DNA of 64,000 nt from Sipunculus nudus (GCA_026874595.1 CM049320.1:35994214-36058213), one strand, 5' to 3'. Shown: positions 8,490 through 20,345, numbered from the stretch's first letter. The notes: a model not told the origin generated them from the sequence alone. Translations and numbers: made by a program.

Positions 8490-11396
8490 ATAAGATTTTG
8501 ATATATTTTGATCACCTTGACCTTGACCTTTGACTTATTTGAATAATAAACATAGGACTTCCAGATATCATCACGATATATGACAAGTGTAATTTACAAA
8601 ACGATTCCTGCAAAACTGTGGCCAGTAGAATGCTACATGTGAGACGCAAGAACCAGGAAGCAGGCGAAATTGAGGACAACTGACAAACAGACAACATACT
8701 GACAAACTGACCCAAGATTGTGAACAGATGACTTAATCATGTTATGAAGAAACCTTAGAGGAAGATAATAAGCTATAGTTTATGTAAATGAGGTTTATAG
8801 TTTTGGAGATATGGCCAAAAAATGATATGTTGTGCAAGTTTGAGTGCACCGCCCCCTAGCGGCCAATTCTGGAAAATGAAAAATCCGTTTCGAGATATTA
8901 GTGTAAGACATAAGATGTAATAGTTTTAAAAGGATTCTTTCAAAACTGTGACCTGTAGAATGCTATATGTGAGACGCCAGAACCGGTAAGCAGGCGAATT
9001 TCATGAAAACTGAGAAACAGACGGACACACTGACAAAGTGACCCAAGATTGAGCCGAAATGACTACACCAGGATTCAGAAAAGACTCAGAGGATGAAAAT
9101 AAGCTATAGTTTATGTAATTGAGGCTCATAGTTTTGGAGATATGGCCAAAACATGATATGTTGGGGAGGTTTGCATACAGCGCCACCCAGCGGCTGCATT
9201 CAAAAAATGGAAAAATTGTTTCGAGATAATAGTGTAGGACTTACGATATGTCAGTTTCAAAAAGATTCCTGCAAAACGGTGACCTCCAGGGCAAGATTAC
9301 TGAAATCTCGAAATATCTCGTTTGACGAGAAATTGTACGAGATATCGCAAGACTTTTAATAAAATCTTGCAGTACTTGTTAAATGCTACCTGATACAAAA
9401 AACTAAACCTCTCTAGCTTTAAAACTGACAAAGTTAGAAAAATAAGACCCCTTATTTCAGAATATCATGACTTTTTCCCCAAAATGCGTAACCATGGTTA
9501 CGGCAAATTTGAAAGAGCTACACACCAGAAAAAAGGCCTGGGAATGACGTTTAAAATGAGCTATGTTTGGAGAAGATACCCCTAACAGTTACAAAGATAT
9601 GAAGAAAAAACCGTTTTGAGAAGTTTTGATGACCTTGACCTTGACCTTGGACCTATGTCGCCCAATAACAATAGGCCTCGAGGACTTTTGCTTGTCTATC
9701 AGCTGTGTAAGTGTAAAAGCAATTGCTGCAAAAAATTGTGGCCTGTAGAGAGTACACAGACAGACAAACAGACAGACAAACAGACAGACAAACAGACAGA
9801 CAAACAGACAAACAGACATCCGCGACTGACCAACCTGCTTGCAGAAATCGAAGATTTCCGGCAAGCAACAAACAAACATCCGCGACTGACCAACCTGCTT
9901 GCCGAAATCGAAGATTTCCGGCAAGCAACAAACAGACAAACAGACATCCGCGACTGACCAACCTGCTTGCCGAAATCGAAGATTTCCGGCAAGCAACAAA
10001 CAGACAAACAAACATCCGCGACTGACCAACCTGCTTGCCGAAATCGGAGATTTCCGGCAAGCAACAAACATACGGGACTGATCAACATACTTGTCGAAAT
10101 CTCTGATTCCGGCAAGCAATAAACTATAACGCGACAGAAATGGCAAACCGGCCGGCAAAGAGTGTCCGTAGTTACTTATTTTATACAGCGAACGCTATAA
10201 TTTTTGCATTCAGGGGAAAGCGTGTGTGTCATTCATACTAAAACGCGTGCATGCATGCGTGATGGCATATGTATATGTGCATGCGGGTTTCCATTTTTTA
10301 CAAAGTTGCTAAAACTTGTGAGGACCGTGTATGATTAAACAAAAATGGCCATGGGCAGAAAGGCCATGAAATGCCAATTCATATGGTGTACAGTTTATGT
10401 ACCTCAACGGTGTAGTTTTGGAGATATGGTTAAACAATGACAGTAGGTACGGGGTTGCAGTGCAGCGCCCCCTAGCGGTTATTTTCCAAAAACTGAAAAT
10501 TACTTTCGAGATATTAATGTATGACGTAACATGTGTCAGTTTCAAAACGATGCCTGCATATCTGTGGCCTATAGGGCATGTCACCGTGAAATCGCGAAAA
10601 TCTCATTCGACGAGAAACGGTGCGAGATTTCGCAAGATTTTTGATTGGATCACCGAGAACTCACCAAGGGCTACGAGATGCAAAAAGTTTGACCTCTCTA
10701 GCATAAAAACTGACAGAGTTAGAAGCTCAAAACTGCATATTTTGAAAATTCAAACGTTTTACCCCAAAAATAGAGAAATCTGGCAATAGCGCACTTTGGC
10801 ACCTATGCGCAAAAATAAGCCCATGGACCCTAGTTTAAGGTGCTGTGATGGAAATGGCCCAATGTTTAATAGTTCTGGAGGTATAGCACCAAAACAAATT
10901 TTCATGTTTTTTCATCTGCAACGCCCCTGGCGGCCATTTCCAAAATCTGAAAAAAACAATTTCGAGATATTCTTATGTTACATAAAATATCTCAGAATCA
11001 GTACGATTGCTGCAAATTTGAAAAATATCACGAAATCCCATGATTCCTCCCAGAAAAAAATGTAACCATGGTAACGGCAAATTTAAGTAAGCTACATGTC
11101 AAAAGAAAGGCTAGGTGATGACGAAAAAAATGAGCTTTGGCAGAAGTAGATAAGCCTATTTATGGCGAAGTTATAGTGCAAAAACCGTTAACCATACCTG
11201 TCGTGACCTTGACCCTTGACCTTGGAGCAATGTTCACCAAAAACAATAGGGCACCTAGAAATCGGTTTGTCAATCAAGCCTGTAAGTTTCAAGTTGATTG
11301 ATGCAAAAGTGTGGCCTGGAGAGTCGTGACAAACAAACAAAAAAGAGACAAACAGACATACGCAACTGACGAACATGCTTGCCGAAATCGAAGATT
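8490..11396 (+). repeat. Composite satellite-like repeat inserted in LINE ORF1
   Basis: At least four diverged copies of a core unit are present. The core has a gttttggagatatggcc string near 8804, 9134 and 10414 and a related string near 10877. Each is followed by a gcgccccctagcgg-type motif, a tttcgagatattagtgtaag-type motif and ctgcaaaactgtggcctgtag-like sequence in part. The first two are 330 bp apart. A tgaccttgaccttgacc motif recurs at ~8515, 9630 and 11203, each followed some 150 bp later by a gacaaacagac tail. ORF1 motifs stop before it and resume right after it, so it is foreign to the LINE. No protein is encoded. Confidence 0.7.
9759..10125 (+). repeat. Minisatellite: gacagacaaaca run plus ~5 hairpin units
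   Basis: An (acagacaaac)n-type run (9759-9817) leads into five units starting near 9818, 9878, 9946, 10014 and 10070, of 56-68 bp. Each holds the inverted repeat CTTGCCGAAATC / GATTTCCGGCAAG around a 2-3-nt loop, with one bulged base. Unit length varies with the number of cagacaaa copies at the end. The last unit is diverged. A further isolated unit lies at 11357-11396, at the right edge of the insertion. The open frames through it on both strands arise from the repeat, not from selection. Confidence 0.9.
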
Positions 11397-11397
11397 T

Positions 11398-11835
11398 CAA
11401 GAGAGGTATCTACGAGAGTGGAACCTGAGGCTTATCGGGGTCGGTGAAATAGGGCGGAGTGAGAACTGTAAATACGCAGCCGCAAAACTTATTGAATCAA
11501 ATAAACTTCTTGAGAACAAAAATGAAGCTGAAATAAGAGAACTTATTGAAACAGCACACAGAACAGGCAAAAAGGGTGCGAATCCTAGACACATTCTGAT
11601 AAGATACTTCAGCAGGCCAGTGAGAGATGAAATTTTCATGAATGGAAAGAAAAACATGCAGGGGCAAACGATTAGACTGACATAAGATCTAACAATAACA
11701 GACTACCAAACAAAACAAAGAGCTAAACCGCAAATGAATGAGGCATTCCACGCTGGTCGAAAAGTTCGGTTTTGGCGAGGCCAGTTATACATTGAAGGCG
11801 AGAGGGTACCAATTAGAGGTCAGCAGAGAGATTAG
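11398..11835 (+). pseudogene. LINE ORF1, RRM and C-terminal domain
   Basis: The frame reads ERYLREWNLRLIGVGE, then ELIETAHRTGKKG, then RHILIRYFSRPVRDEIF, the RRM signature of L1 ORF1 proteins. After an in-frame TAA at ~11683 it continues DLTITDYQTKQRAKPQMNEA and FWRGQLYIEG, the C-terminal domain, to a stop near 11835. These parts bind RNA and act as a nucleic-acid chaperone in intact elements. The reading starts abruptly at the edge of the composite repeat, with the coiled coil stranded ~3 kb upstream. Apart from the split there is just one nonsense codon, so this half is fairly well kept. Confidence 0.8.
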
Positions 11836-12412
11836 CTTCCCACACAGAGGGCACAATGTTCGTCTGACAACAGATTACAAAGAGGCATAAGGCTCTACTA
11901 GTAAGCCACGTGGAGCAACTAGTGCGCATGTCTGAGGTGGAATACTTTAGTGACTTCAGAGGACAATAGAGGGCGGGAGGGAGCCTTTTTTTTGGAACAG
12001 CTCGGGTAATTTGCATGGCGACCAGAATAAACTGTTGCCAGCGATGCGGGACTCTGATGTAGATTCACCGCAGTAGTGACTATACCTCTTTAAGGGGAAG
12101 TAAAAATTTTGATATTTTGTTTTTCATATATATATTCAATGTTTCATATAGTTTCTATGATTGAATTGTCAGATTTAAGTCCACACATAGTTAATTACAT
12201 TGAAGTTCTTTTATTATCGCTCATTCAACCCGTTGAAATGTCCAGTGTGATATTCATGCCAGTATTGGTGATGGAAGAAATAGATATTAATCATATGGGA
12301 AAGCTTTAGTTGATATTCTGTGCAAGGAGATAAATACAAACGTGCCTCTCAATGGGCTTTTTGTATTATATAGACCCAATATAAATATCGGTGTTGTGGA
12401 AGTAGAACCAGC
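11836..12412. other. ORF1-ORF2 spacer of the LINE
   Basis: About 580 bases with no coding signal separate the ORF1 stop from the ORF2 endonuclease. This is long for an inter-ORF spacer, and the AT-rich part after ~12100 may be foreign or decayed sequence. Confidence 0.4.
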
Positions 12413-13220
12413 ATGATGCAGTGGGATTCAAAGGTATCGAATAACAACAGACTATGCATAATGTCATTCAATGCATTTTTTTCTAAAAGAAGGGAGGTCC
12501 TGTATTGGTTACAGAAAAAGAAAAATGTTGGTATAATATTTTTACAAGAAACCCACAGCAGCAGAGACACAGAACACATATTGAAAGCAGAATGGGGGCA
12601 TAAGTTTGTATCTAACCACGGTACTACTAGAGCTAGAGGAGTTGCTATTCTAATTAAAAATAATATATCGTGAAATCTTACAACAGTATTTAGATAATGA
12701 TGGGAGATTTATAGTTCTAGATTGTATAATTGATGATTTATGAATAACGCTGGGTAATGTTTATGGACCTCATAATGATTCACCTGAATTTAATGATAAT
12801 TTCTTTCAAATTATAGATAACATTTTAAATGATCATAGAATAATTGGTGGGGACTGGAATGTCACAATAAATTCAAAACTAGATCAATCAGAAGGACACT
12901 ATGAGGGAAACAAGAAAGCAAGAAGAGTTATTATGGAGTATATGGATGGAACGGAGTTGATAGATGTTTGGAGATATAATAATCCAGATGTGGTCCAATA
13001 TACTTGGGCTCGTCATATTCCTAAACTGGTTGGTAGCCGGCTTGACTATTGTTTGGTTTCATCAGGTTTTGTAGGGAGGATGGATTCTATAGATATTACT
13101 GCATCTCACAGGTCTGACTATCAAGCAGTAATAATTGGAATAGATACACGTCTACATAAAAAAGGGCCTGGGTATTGGAAGTTTAATTGTTCACTTTTAT
13201 ATAATCAAGAATACACCTAA
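12413..13220 (+). pseudogene. LINE ORF2, APE-type endonuclease domain
   Basis: This domain nicks target DNA to prime reverse transcription. Motifs in order: IMSFNAFFSKRR (start of domain, ~12458), IIFLQETHSS with the catalytic Glu (~12535), LGNVYGPHND (~12753), GGDWN (12846-12860), SRLDYCLVS (~13035) and RSDYQAV (~13110). The last motif should be S-D-H-x-x-V; here the catalytic His is Tyr (codon 13119-13121). There is a nonsense codon at ~12671 and a frame change before the VYGP block. GPGYWKFN, normal for L1/Tx1 elements just after the nuclease, follows at ~13167. Confidence 0.8.
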
Positions 13221-13369
13221 TATATTAAAAACATTTTTACTAACACTCTGAATGAAAACAAAGAATCCAATCCATTAATATTATGGGAAACACTCAAATT
13301 TCCCTGAACTTAGGTCTAATTAGAAACTGACAGAACAGGAGAAAAACATATGTGACTAGCAAGTAGAAG

Positions 13370-14372
13370 AAAGTGAAATCTTTGAAATCCTCAAAAGCTT
13401 CTCTAATAATAAATCACCAGGTTTGGATGGAATACCAGCAGAGTTTTACAAATTCTTTTGGCAAGACCTTAAAAAAGTACTATCAGAGGCAATTTCATAT
13501 AGCTTAAAAGAAGGCATATTAGGTATTTCACAGTCATATGGAGTAATTACTCTTTTACCTAAAAAAGATAAGAACCTTCAAGAATTGAAAAACTGGCGCC
13601 CAATAACATTATTGAACACAGATTATAAATTAATTTCTAAATGTCTAGCTGATAGAATAAAAAAGTATTGCCTAAACTTATAAATGAAGATCAAACAGGG
13701 TTTATGAAAGGACGATACATTGGAGAAAATATAAATAAAATAATTACAGCAATAAATGGAGCAAATATGCAAGATGTTGAAGGATATTTAGTATCAGTCG
13801 ATTTTGAGAAAGCGTTTGAATGCTTGGAATGGCTATTTATTTGGAAAACCTTAAAATATTTTAATTTTGGGGAAAACATGCAGAATTGGATAAAAATATT
13901 ATATCACAATGCGAAAATGTGTATTACAAAGAATGGATGGTGCACAGAGTTCTTTAAACCATCAAAGGGAGTAAGACAAGGATGCCCCTTGTCACCATAT
14001 TTATTTATTTTATGTGCTGAATTACTTGCAAAAAGAATTAGAACAGATAGAAAGATTCATGGTCCAAATATAAATGAGTATGAATTTAAGATAATACAAT
14101 ATGCAGATGATACCGTACTATTATTCTCAGATGTTCAAAGCATATTAGAATCAGTAAAGCTACTGGAACTATTTTATGAAAATTCAGGGTTACAAATAAA
14201 TGCAAATAAAACTATGGTTATGCCTTTAGCAAACAATATACTTGAGGTCAACAGAGCCAAAAGATTAATTTCAGAAGCAAACTTAAAATGGTCAGATCGA
14301 CCTGCAACGGTGCTTGGTATATCAGTGAGACCATCACTCCATTATTTAACAGAAGATAATTACCAAAAATAG
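13370..14372 (+). pseudogene. LINE ORF2, reverse transcriptase domain
   Basis: RT motifs in order: KSPGLDGIPAEFYKFFW (~13410), LLPKKDKN and NWRPITLLNTDYKLISK (~13555-13640), a frameshift near 13680, EDQTGFMKGRYIGENI (~13688), VSVDFEKAFE with the first catalytic Asp (~13795), GVRQGCPLSPYLFILCAELL (~13970), QYADDTVLL with the YADD box at 14100-14111, and SGLQINANKTMVM (~14187). These are standard for L1-type RT. The frame ends at a TAG at 14370, with further homologous sequence beyond it in other frames. One frameshift and one stop inactivate an otherwise well-preserved domain. Confidence 0.85.
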
Positions 14373-15653
14373 ATTAGATACAATAAAAAGGATTTTGGAG
14401 TCATGGTCAAGGAGGAGTATTACAACAGTAGGGAAAATCATAGTTTTCAAAAGTCATGCTCTATCACAAATAACATATCTACTTTCAGTCCTACCCACAC
14501 CACCTCCTAGTTATTTAAAAGAAATAAAAAAAAAATAATATATAAATTTATTTGGTCTAGCAAACCAGAAAGAATAAAGCGCGAAATATTAATAGCACCC
14601 TATGATAAGGGAGGGCTTAACATGCTTCAACTCACAATAAAGCATTAAAAATAAGTTGGGTACAAAGACTACTGAAGAAAGATAAAAATAATACATGGAA
14701 AAGGTATATACTAAACATGTTCCCATTAAAGGCCGACATATTTAAATGCAATTTGAATCACAGAGACTTGGAAAATTGCATTTATGTGAATGATCCATTC
14801 TGGAAGGACGTGCTTGTAGAATGGTGTAATTTCAACTTTTTTAAACCAACGGACAGAGAGGAAATATTAGGCCAATTTTTGTGGTACAACTCCAACATAA
14901 AACTTGAAAACAGAGTAGTATTTATAAAAAAAAAATATATTCTTCAGGCATCCAGTATTTAAAGGACATATTGTGTTATGAAAATAGGAGATTAAATTTT
15001 TTAAAATATGAAGATTTATGTATAAAGACAAAGACACACATTAATTTTCTGATTTATCAAGGATTAATAGATGCCATACCTAAGGAATGGAAGTCGGTTT
15101 TAGAAAAAAAAATGATAGGGACAGTGTTTTACAACCAAATATAGATAGGTTTTTAAGCATGAAGAATGTCACAAAACAAGTTTACTGTCAGCTGATAACA
15201 AAAGTTTATTTTATCCCAGAAAAACCAATAAGAAATTGGTGTGAAGACTTAAGTATCCAAAACTCTGACATAGTATTACAAGCTTACTCTGATCTCAGAA
15301 AGGTAACAAATTCTGTACAATTGCAAATGTTTCAATATAAGATATGAAGCAGAACTTTTATTTTAAATACTCAGCTTGTTTATATGAAAATTAATAATGA
15401 TGCAAGATGTACTTTCTGTAAAGCTGAAAGGGAAACATACACACATTTATTCTGGACATGTTTTTTCTCTAAAAATATATGGAGGGAATTAAATGATTGG
15501 ATTATTGTAAATGCAAATTATTTTCAAACCTTAAATTTTGAAGCTGTCGATATAATTTTAGGAAAACATAAAGGTAAACTGGGAAGTATTGTATTATGTG
15601 TTAAGAGATATATATATACATGTGTCGATGCAGACAGGTTAAACCAAGATTAA
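14373..15653 (+). pseudogene. LINE ORF2, C-terminal region with CCHC finger
   Basis: The sequence continues after the RT in several frames: RRITTVGKI-type thumb sequence at ~14400, a fragment at 14717-14962, another at 15087-15347, and 15384-15653. The last holds CTFCKAERETYTHLFWTC, a C-x2-C-x8-H-x4-C zinc finger found at the C-terminus of L1-type ORF2 proteins and needed for target-primed reverse transcription. There are at least four stops or frameshifts. Long A-runs (for example near 14530 and 14928) are likely slip sites. Compare the matching finger in the minus-strand LINE at ~56.94 kb. Confidence 0.75.
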
Positions 15654-16345
15654 GAGCAGCACTGTTGTATGTAAAGCACGTTATAGATATAGAAAGGTGT
15701 ATAGCATATAAAAATTAAAACATTAATGATCATGAAAATAAATGGCAAGGTTTAGCTCATATTATACAAAAATGTTTACCCACATAAAAGGCAGGGTAAC
15801 ATTTTAACTTTTTTTATATACAAACAAGTACAGCGAAGAGAGTAAAATAAACTAGATAAATGTATAGATAATATAAATCGAGGAAGATAAGTAAAACTGT
15901 ATACTTTTATATGATTATTTAGTTTACATGATTAGACTATTTTGTCAAATTATATTTAGCAAACTGTTAGATGAATTTTTTACATGGGTAACGATGAAAT
16001 ACATATATTGTGGAAAATATGTTCTTAGTTCTTCTGATGAACTATACCTATATCTAAGTAGATACTGTTATGTGATTTATAGCATTAGGCCTATATATTT
16101 TGTAAAAACACATTGGAACAGGTTGTATATAACTGGTGAATTTATTATGTAAATATGTAAAAAAAATGTTGACTGTATAGTTTTTGGTCAATCATAAGAT
16201 ATGTAAGGTGTTTATACAGATATATTTTTTTTCTATGTTTTTGTGACAGACTACATATCTGGTTGGATTCAGTTTATGTAATATGTGGTTTTCTATGTGT
16301 GGAGATGGGATTTTTTGTTGGAATAAAATTATATATATATATATT
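15654..16345 (+). other. LINE 3' UTR
   Basis: Very AT-rich non-coding sequence follows the last ORF2 motif. It ends at gaataaaat (~16320), a polyadenylation-like signal, next to an (AT)n run at 16330-16375. The (AT)n tract may have grown from the element's 3' tail. Confidence 0.5.
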
Positions 16346-17681
16346 TTTATATAAATATATATATAAAAAGATAATTAAATTTAACTAAAAATCTGTAATT
16401 ATCAAATGCCTACTCTAGTCTCGGTAATTATCAAAAGTATTACAGTGGTTTCCCCTCCCACTGAGTAACTATTCAGTATAAAACAGTAGTTTACCATATA
16501 AAATATTAACCTGCATGAACACTACGTAGAGTTTGTATGTATCAAGTCTCAGCACTGACTCTCAATTTCAAGTATTATAAAGGGGGGAAGGATCATTTTC
16601 TTGGGCCAGTCAGTGTACAGACTTGCATGCTTATATTAATGGACTTAAGGGGTTAGCTGTTAAACGGTCCGGGGGGAGGGGGGATCACATTTTTCTACTG
16701 CAAGGCGGCGCATCGATCAGTGGCTGTGTAAACAAAGAGCACGTGGTGAACGACCGCAGGACTGACTGTTCATTAGGTGTTATGACGCTTAGCTTTGCAG
16801 ACACTCTGATAACCTGATCCTTATAAGCTCAGGACAGTATATCTGAGAGAGGAACACATCACATATTATCAATTAGTCTGGCTACTGTTGAAATGTAATT
16901 TGCACGGTTTATTTATTGATCAGTGATCATCAACTGATAAACATTCATATTACAGCACGATGGAATGCTAGGGCTCTGGAGCTTTGTTTTGAAATCATAC
17001 ACTTTATTAATTTACCGGATTCACATATCACTGAAAGACAAATGCATTACAATTTATTGCAATCAAGCTGAATTTCACGGTAAAAAAAAAAAAAAAAAAC
17101 ACGAGGACGCTCTCTGCGCCCACCGTCTGTTAGTCTCTTACACAGACACACGGTGGCGCTCCGCAACCATCAATCGGAGACTGTGGAAGAGGCTAACCGT
17201 CTGTTAAAACAGCTGCCTTATCAGTGGGGGTTACTTGGTGCACACAGGAGCTGAACTAATAAAACATATCTTTTCATACATGCATTTTCATCCTTTTAAC
17301 TATTTTCTGTGACATCCTAGTCTATGGTAAATGTATTTAGGGTACCAGTGAGATGAGCCGGATACACGGTACATATGTTATATTCACAGTGTAAAAGCAG
17401 TCAATTTGTAAAATGCCTGAAATTTTCAGTCAATTCACTTAGTGCCTAATTCACTCAGACAATTTACAAAATGACTGAAATTTGAAAGCATTTTTGTCCA
17501 TTGACTGAAAAATCAGTTGATTTATTTGACAGATTGACAGAGTCGATATGAAATAATCTTTTACTTCACATATCTAATTTTTGTGAAACAAATATTGCCA
17601 AATTGTATAACCAGCTACTTTTGTATAATCTTTATGCCTGTTTATTCTTTGCAGTCTATTTATGAAGACTATTGATTAAAT

Positions 17682-17690
<9 letters not shown>
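16346..17690. other. Non-coding stretch
   Basis: No gene supported. An 18-A run lies at ~17082-17099. Short ORFs here lack recognisable motifs. Confidence 0.45.

Positions 17691-17741
<51 letters not shown>
17691..17741. repeat. (AT)n microsatellite
   Basis: Uninterrupted alternating TA over about 50 bp. Confidence 0.95.
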
Positions 17742-17745
<4 letters not shown>

Positions 17746-18218
17746 GAAATTGGCACACTGCTTTCTTATAATGGAAAATGCATACTATTTTACAGTTAAC
17801 TTATATGTGAAATTTATGATGAAGAACCGTAAAGGATTACCACAGTTACAATGTTGATAATATTAAAGTATTTTTAGATACAACATTTTTATGAATTATT
17901 TGTTTCTGGAACGATAATATTTCCTGTGAAGGAGGGGGATTCCACCCCCACACCCACTCATAAAGTGTAAAGGAAATTACACCCCTGAGACACTATGATA
18001 TCTCATATTATTACATAACTAATACTGCAAGAACCAGAATTAAGTCAAATGGACGCTTCTCAATATTTGAAACTTAAAAAAAAACACAATAATATGATGT
18101 AAAATATATAAAAAGTTTATAAGAATCTGGTATATAAAATAAATAACTGTATAACAATAGTTAACAACTAGATATATACTAATACTCTATCATTAGTTCC
18201 AATTGTTAAAAACCAGTG
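17742..18218. other. Non-coding AT-rich stretch
   Basis: No ORF or repeat structure recognised. Confidence 0.4.
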
Positions 18219-18427
18219 CAGGGGCGGATCCAGGATTTAGGAAAAGGGGGGGGGGTCCAACCGAGGAGGACTAATGAAAATCCTAAAATAAAAGATCATC
18301 GGGTCCGGAAAAGGGAGGGTCCAAGCCGCAAAATTTCCTCTAAAACCCTTTAAAAAAGGTTGCTTCGGGTGAAAAAAAAGGGGGGGGGGCTCCGGACCCC
18401 CTGGACCCCCCTCTAGATCTGCTTCTG
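18219..18427. mobile_element. MITE-like element, GGCGGATCCAG termini
   Basis: The left end reads CAGGGGCGGATCCAGGATTT. The right end, reverse-complemented, starts CAGAAGCAGATCTAGAGGGG, an imperfect inverted match. Both flanks carry CAGTG (18214-18218 and 18428-18432), a candidate 5-bp target duplication. It has internal G-runs and no ORF. Related ends occur at 30653, 31506, 46700, 51001 and 51345, and a relic of the same interior at 52150-52335. The small size and lack of coding point to a non-autonomous DNA transposon; the superfamily is not known. Confidence 0.6.
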
Positions 18428-19642
18428 CAGTGGCCTTTTCCATTATGTAATACTTGAACCCATATGAACTAATAAAAAATGGCTCTGCTGTAATATTCAA
18501 ATTAAGATAAATAAACCCAGTTACCTAAATTTTGTCTGCGTTTGGGCAATAAATGGATACAGGAATCCAGAAAATGCTGGAAATGTTTTAAATCAAATAT
18601 TTGATGTCTGTATGTGGACAGATGTATTTTGAGTAATGTCTTTGCAGATATCAGGTGGTTTTAATGTATATATCAAATTATCCTAAAATTCTCCGCGTAT
18701 TCTCCTTGCATTCTCCGGCTCTCCTCAGATCCGACTTTTAGACGGGCCAGATTCTGAGGTCAGTTGACGATCAGACATTGAGCGAATAGGCGATTGTTAA
18801 TATCCAACCCTGCTTCAATCGGTATGAAAACAAAGGGACCTGCCAACTGGCTGTTGCCATGGTTATATAGATTACACAGTCTGGTATGGCTTGTCGGATG
18901 CAGAAAGGAGATAAGCAGATATGTATCAGTGCTGCTGCAGAATGCTGGTATGAACAGCAAACGGGATGTGTATTGTGTCTGTAATGTGTCTATATGTCAT
19001 AAGCAGATGAGATGTATGATACATGTCAACGAACCCATTCGTCATCAGTTGAGAGACAAAAGTAGGTACATATATACTGAACAATTCATATACACCCTTA
19101 TTAAATTGGCTGATGATTGAAGGGAAGCCAAAATACTGCTACGAATAAATATAAAATACATAGATAAGGGGGATATGATGCAGAGCGAAAATTCCAGGAC
19201 AGAGTTTACGTAATTGTACTCTGACCAGGATTATTTTAGATTATTGTATTTTATGGAAATATACCACTGGAAGGTTAAATAAAATCCTTAGCTGAAATGC
19301 TGTCCCTGAACAAGGAAATTGGTAAAATCATGTCATCCATTTTATCGCCGGAGGGCGCATACTGATCTGCTGTGGTATCACATAAATTCTGAAAACTGAT
19401 GGTCAGCCACCCCTTCGTGAACAGGACCACACGGACGGTGCAGGCATATTTGACTGGCGAGTCACAGCCGGCGGGAAGGGTAAAAAAATTAAGAAGTGCA
19501 CCGCTGATTTGCCTTGAGACACCTTAATACATTCACTACAAATAGGACAGCGGAAAGGCAGGTCTTTTGTTTAAAAGTAACTAATCTTGAAAGCTACGTA
19601 TGGTGGAGAAAATTATTTTGTTTTCACTTTTTCTGAACATAT
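18428..19642. other. Non-coding stretch
   Basis: I see no supported gene. Frames open across 18760-19120 on both strands, but neither shows a motif or convincing splice context. Confidence 0.4.
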
Positions 19643-19716
19643 GTGCGAGGCTTAGACCCTGTTGTGGCTCTGTTGTAAACACAACAGAGCCACAACTGGG
19701 TCTAGTGCGAGGCTTA
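19643..19716. repeat. 50-bp perfect-type hairpin between 12-bp direct repeats
   Basis: Arms at 19654-19676 and 19681-19703 pair at 22 of 23 positions around an AAAC loop (arm core GTTGTGGCTCTGTTGT). The direct repeat gtgcgaggctta occurs at 19643-19654 and 19705-19716, bounding the palindrome. It looks like a small foldback insertion or a replication-slippage palindrome. It is not an obvious RNA gene. Confidence 0.85.
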
Positions 19717-19827
19717 AACCGGGATGCAGTCTAAAACCACCCGGGATGCATGTGGCATTTATGGAAGGTGAAAATAAGCGTGCCGGACCGTCCAGAAGGA
19801 CAACGACACGGACTTCGAGAATTATAA

Positions 19828-19828
19828 A

Positions 19829-19870
<42 letters not shown>
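19828..19870. repeat. (AT)n microsatellite
   Basis: Alternating AT tract followed by further AT-rich sequence to ~19915. Confidence 0.9.
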
Positions 19871-19871
<1 letters not shown>

Positions 19872-19984
19872 CTTCTAGAATTATATTTTATTATAAATAA
19901 ATATATATTTACATAAATAAAAACCCGAAAAAGCGACAACTAATTCATTTAGGAAACAAATATATATCTTACCTGTTTTTTTTA

Positions 19985-20345
19985 AATTTGTACGCATTTT
20001 TTTCTCATTTTGAGACTTTCAAATAAAGCCTCATCTTGTAACAGGGCACACATCGTAACCACTTGACCTAGAATCTTCATACTTGACATCTAGGGAGCTT
20101 CATTAAAAGTCTTCATGGAAATCTGAAATTAGGTCTCTGTTACCCATATCCTCTGAGCTATCGGGCTCATAAGTACCCCCGAAATAATTAAAAATGTGAT
20201 ACAAAAACGTTGTTTGTTTCTGGAGAACTCCTCTGAGACCCTTGGACTGATCTTCCGTAACCCGGCATAGTTGTTCCCTCCCCTATGTAGTTGTGCATAA
20301 CAAAGACAGGTGGCACCACCTGCAATCCTTTCTGGGCAGTCCGAA
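19985..20345 (+). repeat. ~337-bp satellite monomer, diverged
   Basis: It carries the order seen in other copies: gagactttcaaa, gtaacagggcacacatcgtaa, gacctagaatcttcatactt, gaaattaggtctctgttacc, gagctatcgggctcat and, near the end, tggcaccacctg (a mutated form of the GGTGGCGCCACC palindrome). It is a single isolated unit in plus orientation. Confidence 0.7.

Larger units (their letters stand above)
7740..16345 (+). mobile_element. L1-like LINE, near complete but disrupted
   Basis: Order on the plus strand: ORF1 start (7864), ORF1 coiled coil (to ~8450), a foreign composite repeat (8490-11396), ORF1 RRM and C-terminal domain (11398-11835), spacer, ORF2 endonuclease (12413-13220), reverse transcriptase (13370-14372), C-terminal zinc-finger region (14373-15653), then a long AT-rich 3' UTR ending near a gaataaaa signal (~16320) beside an AT-rich microsatellite. 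The architecture is that of the L1/Tx1 group. Removing the insert gives a ~5.7-kb element. Many stops and frameshifts make it non-autonomous. The ends are estimates; no target duplication was identified. Confidence 0.75.

Noticed and set aside
9818-10125. CRISPR-like array of palindromic units
   Set aside because: Units are longer than spacers, the spacers are simple cagacaaa repeats, and the DNA is eukaryotic.
9589-10158. Overlapping 113-189-codon ORFs on both strands
   Set aside because: They follow the minisatellite and gacagacaaac run; the repeated peptide (CLFVCLFVC, TDKQTDKQT) reflects DNA repeats.
18237-18500. 87-codon minus ORF rich in Gly and Pro
   Set aside because: It is a translation of a MITE with G-runs.
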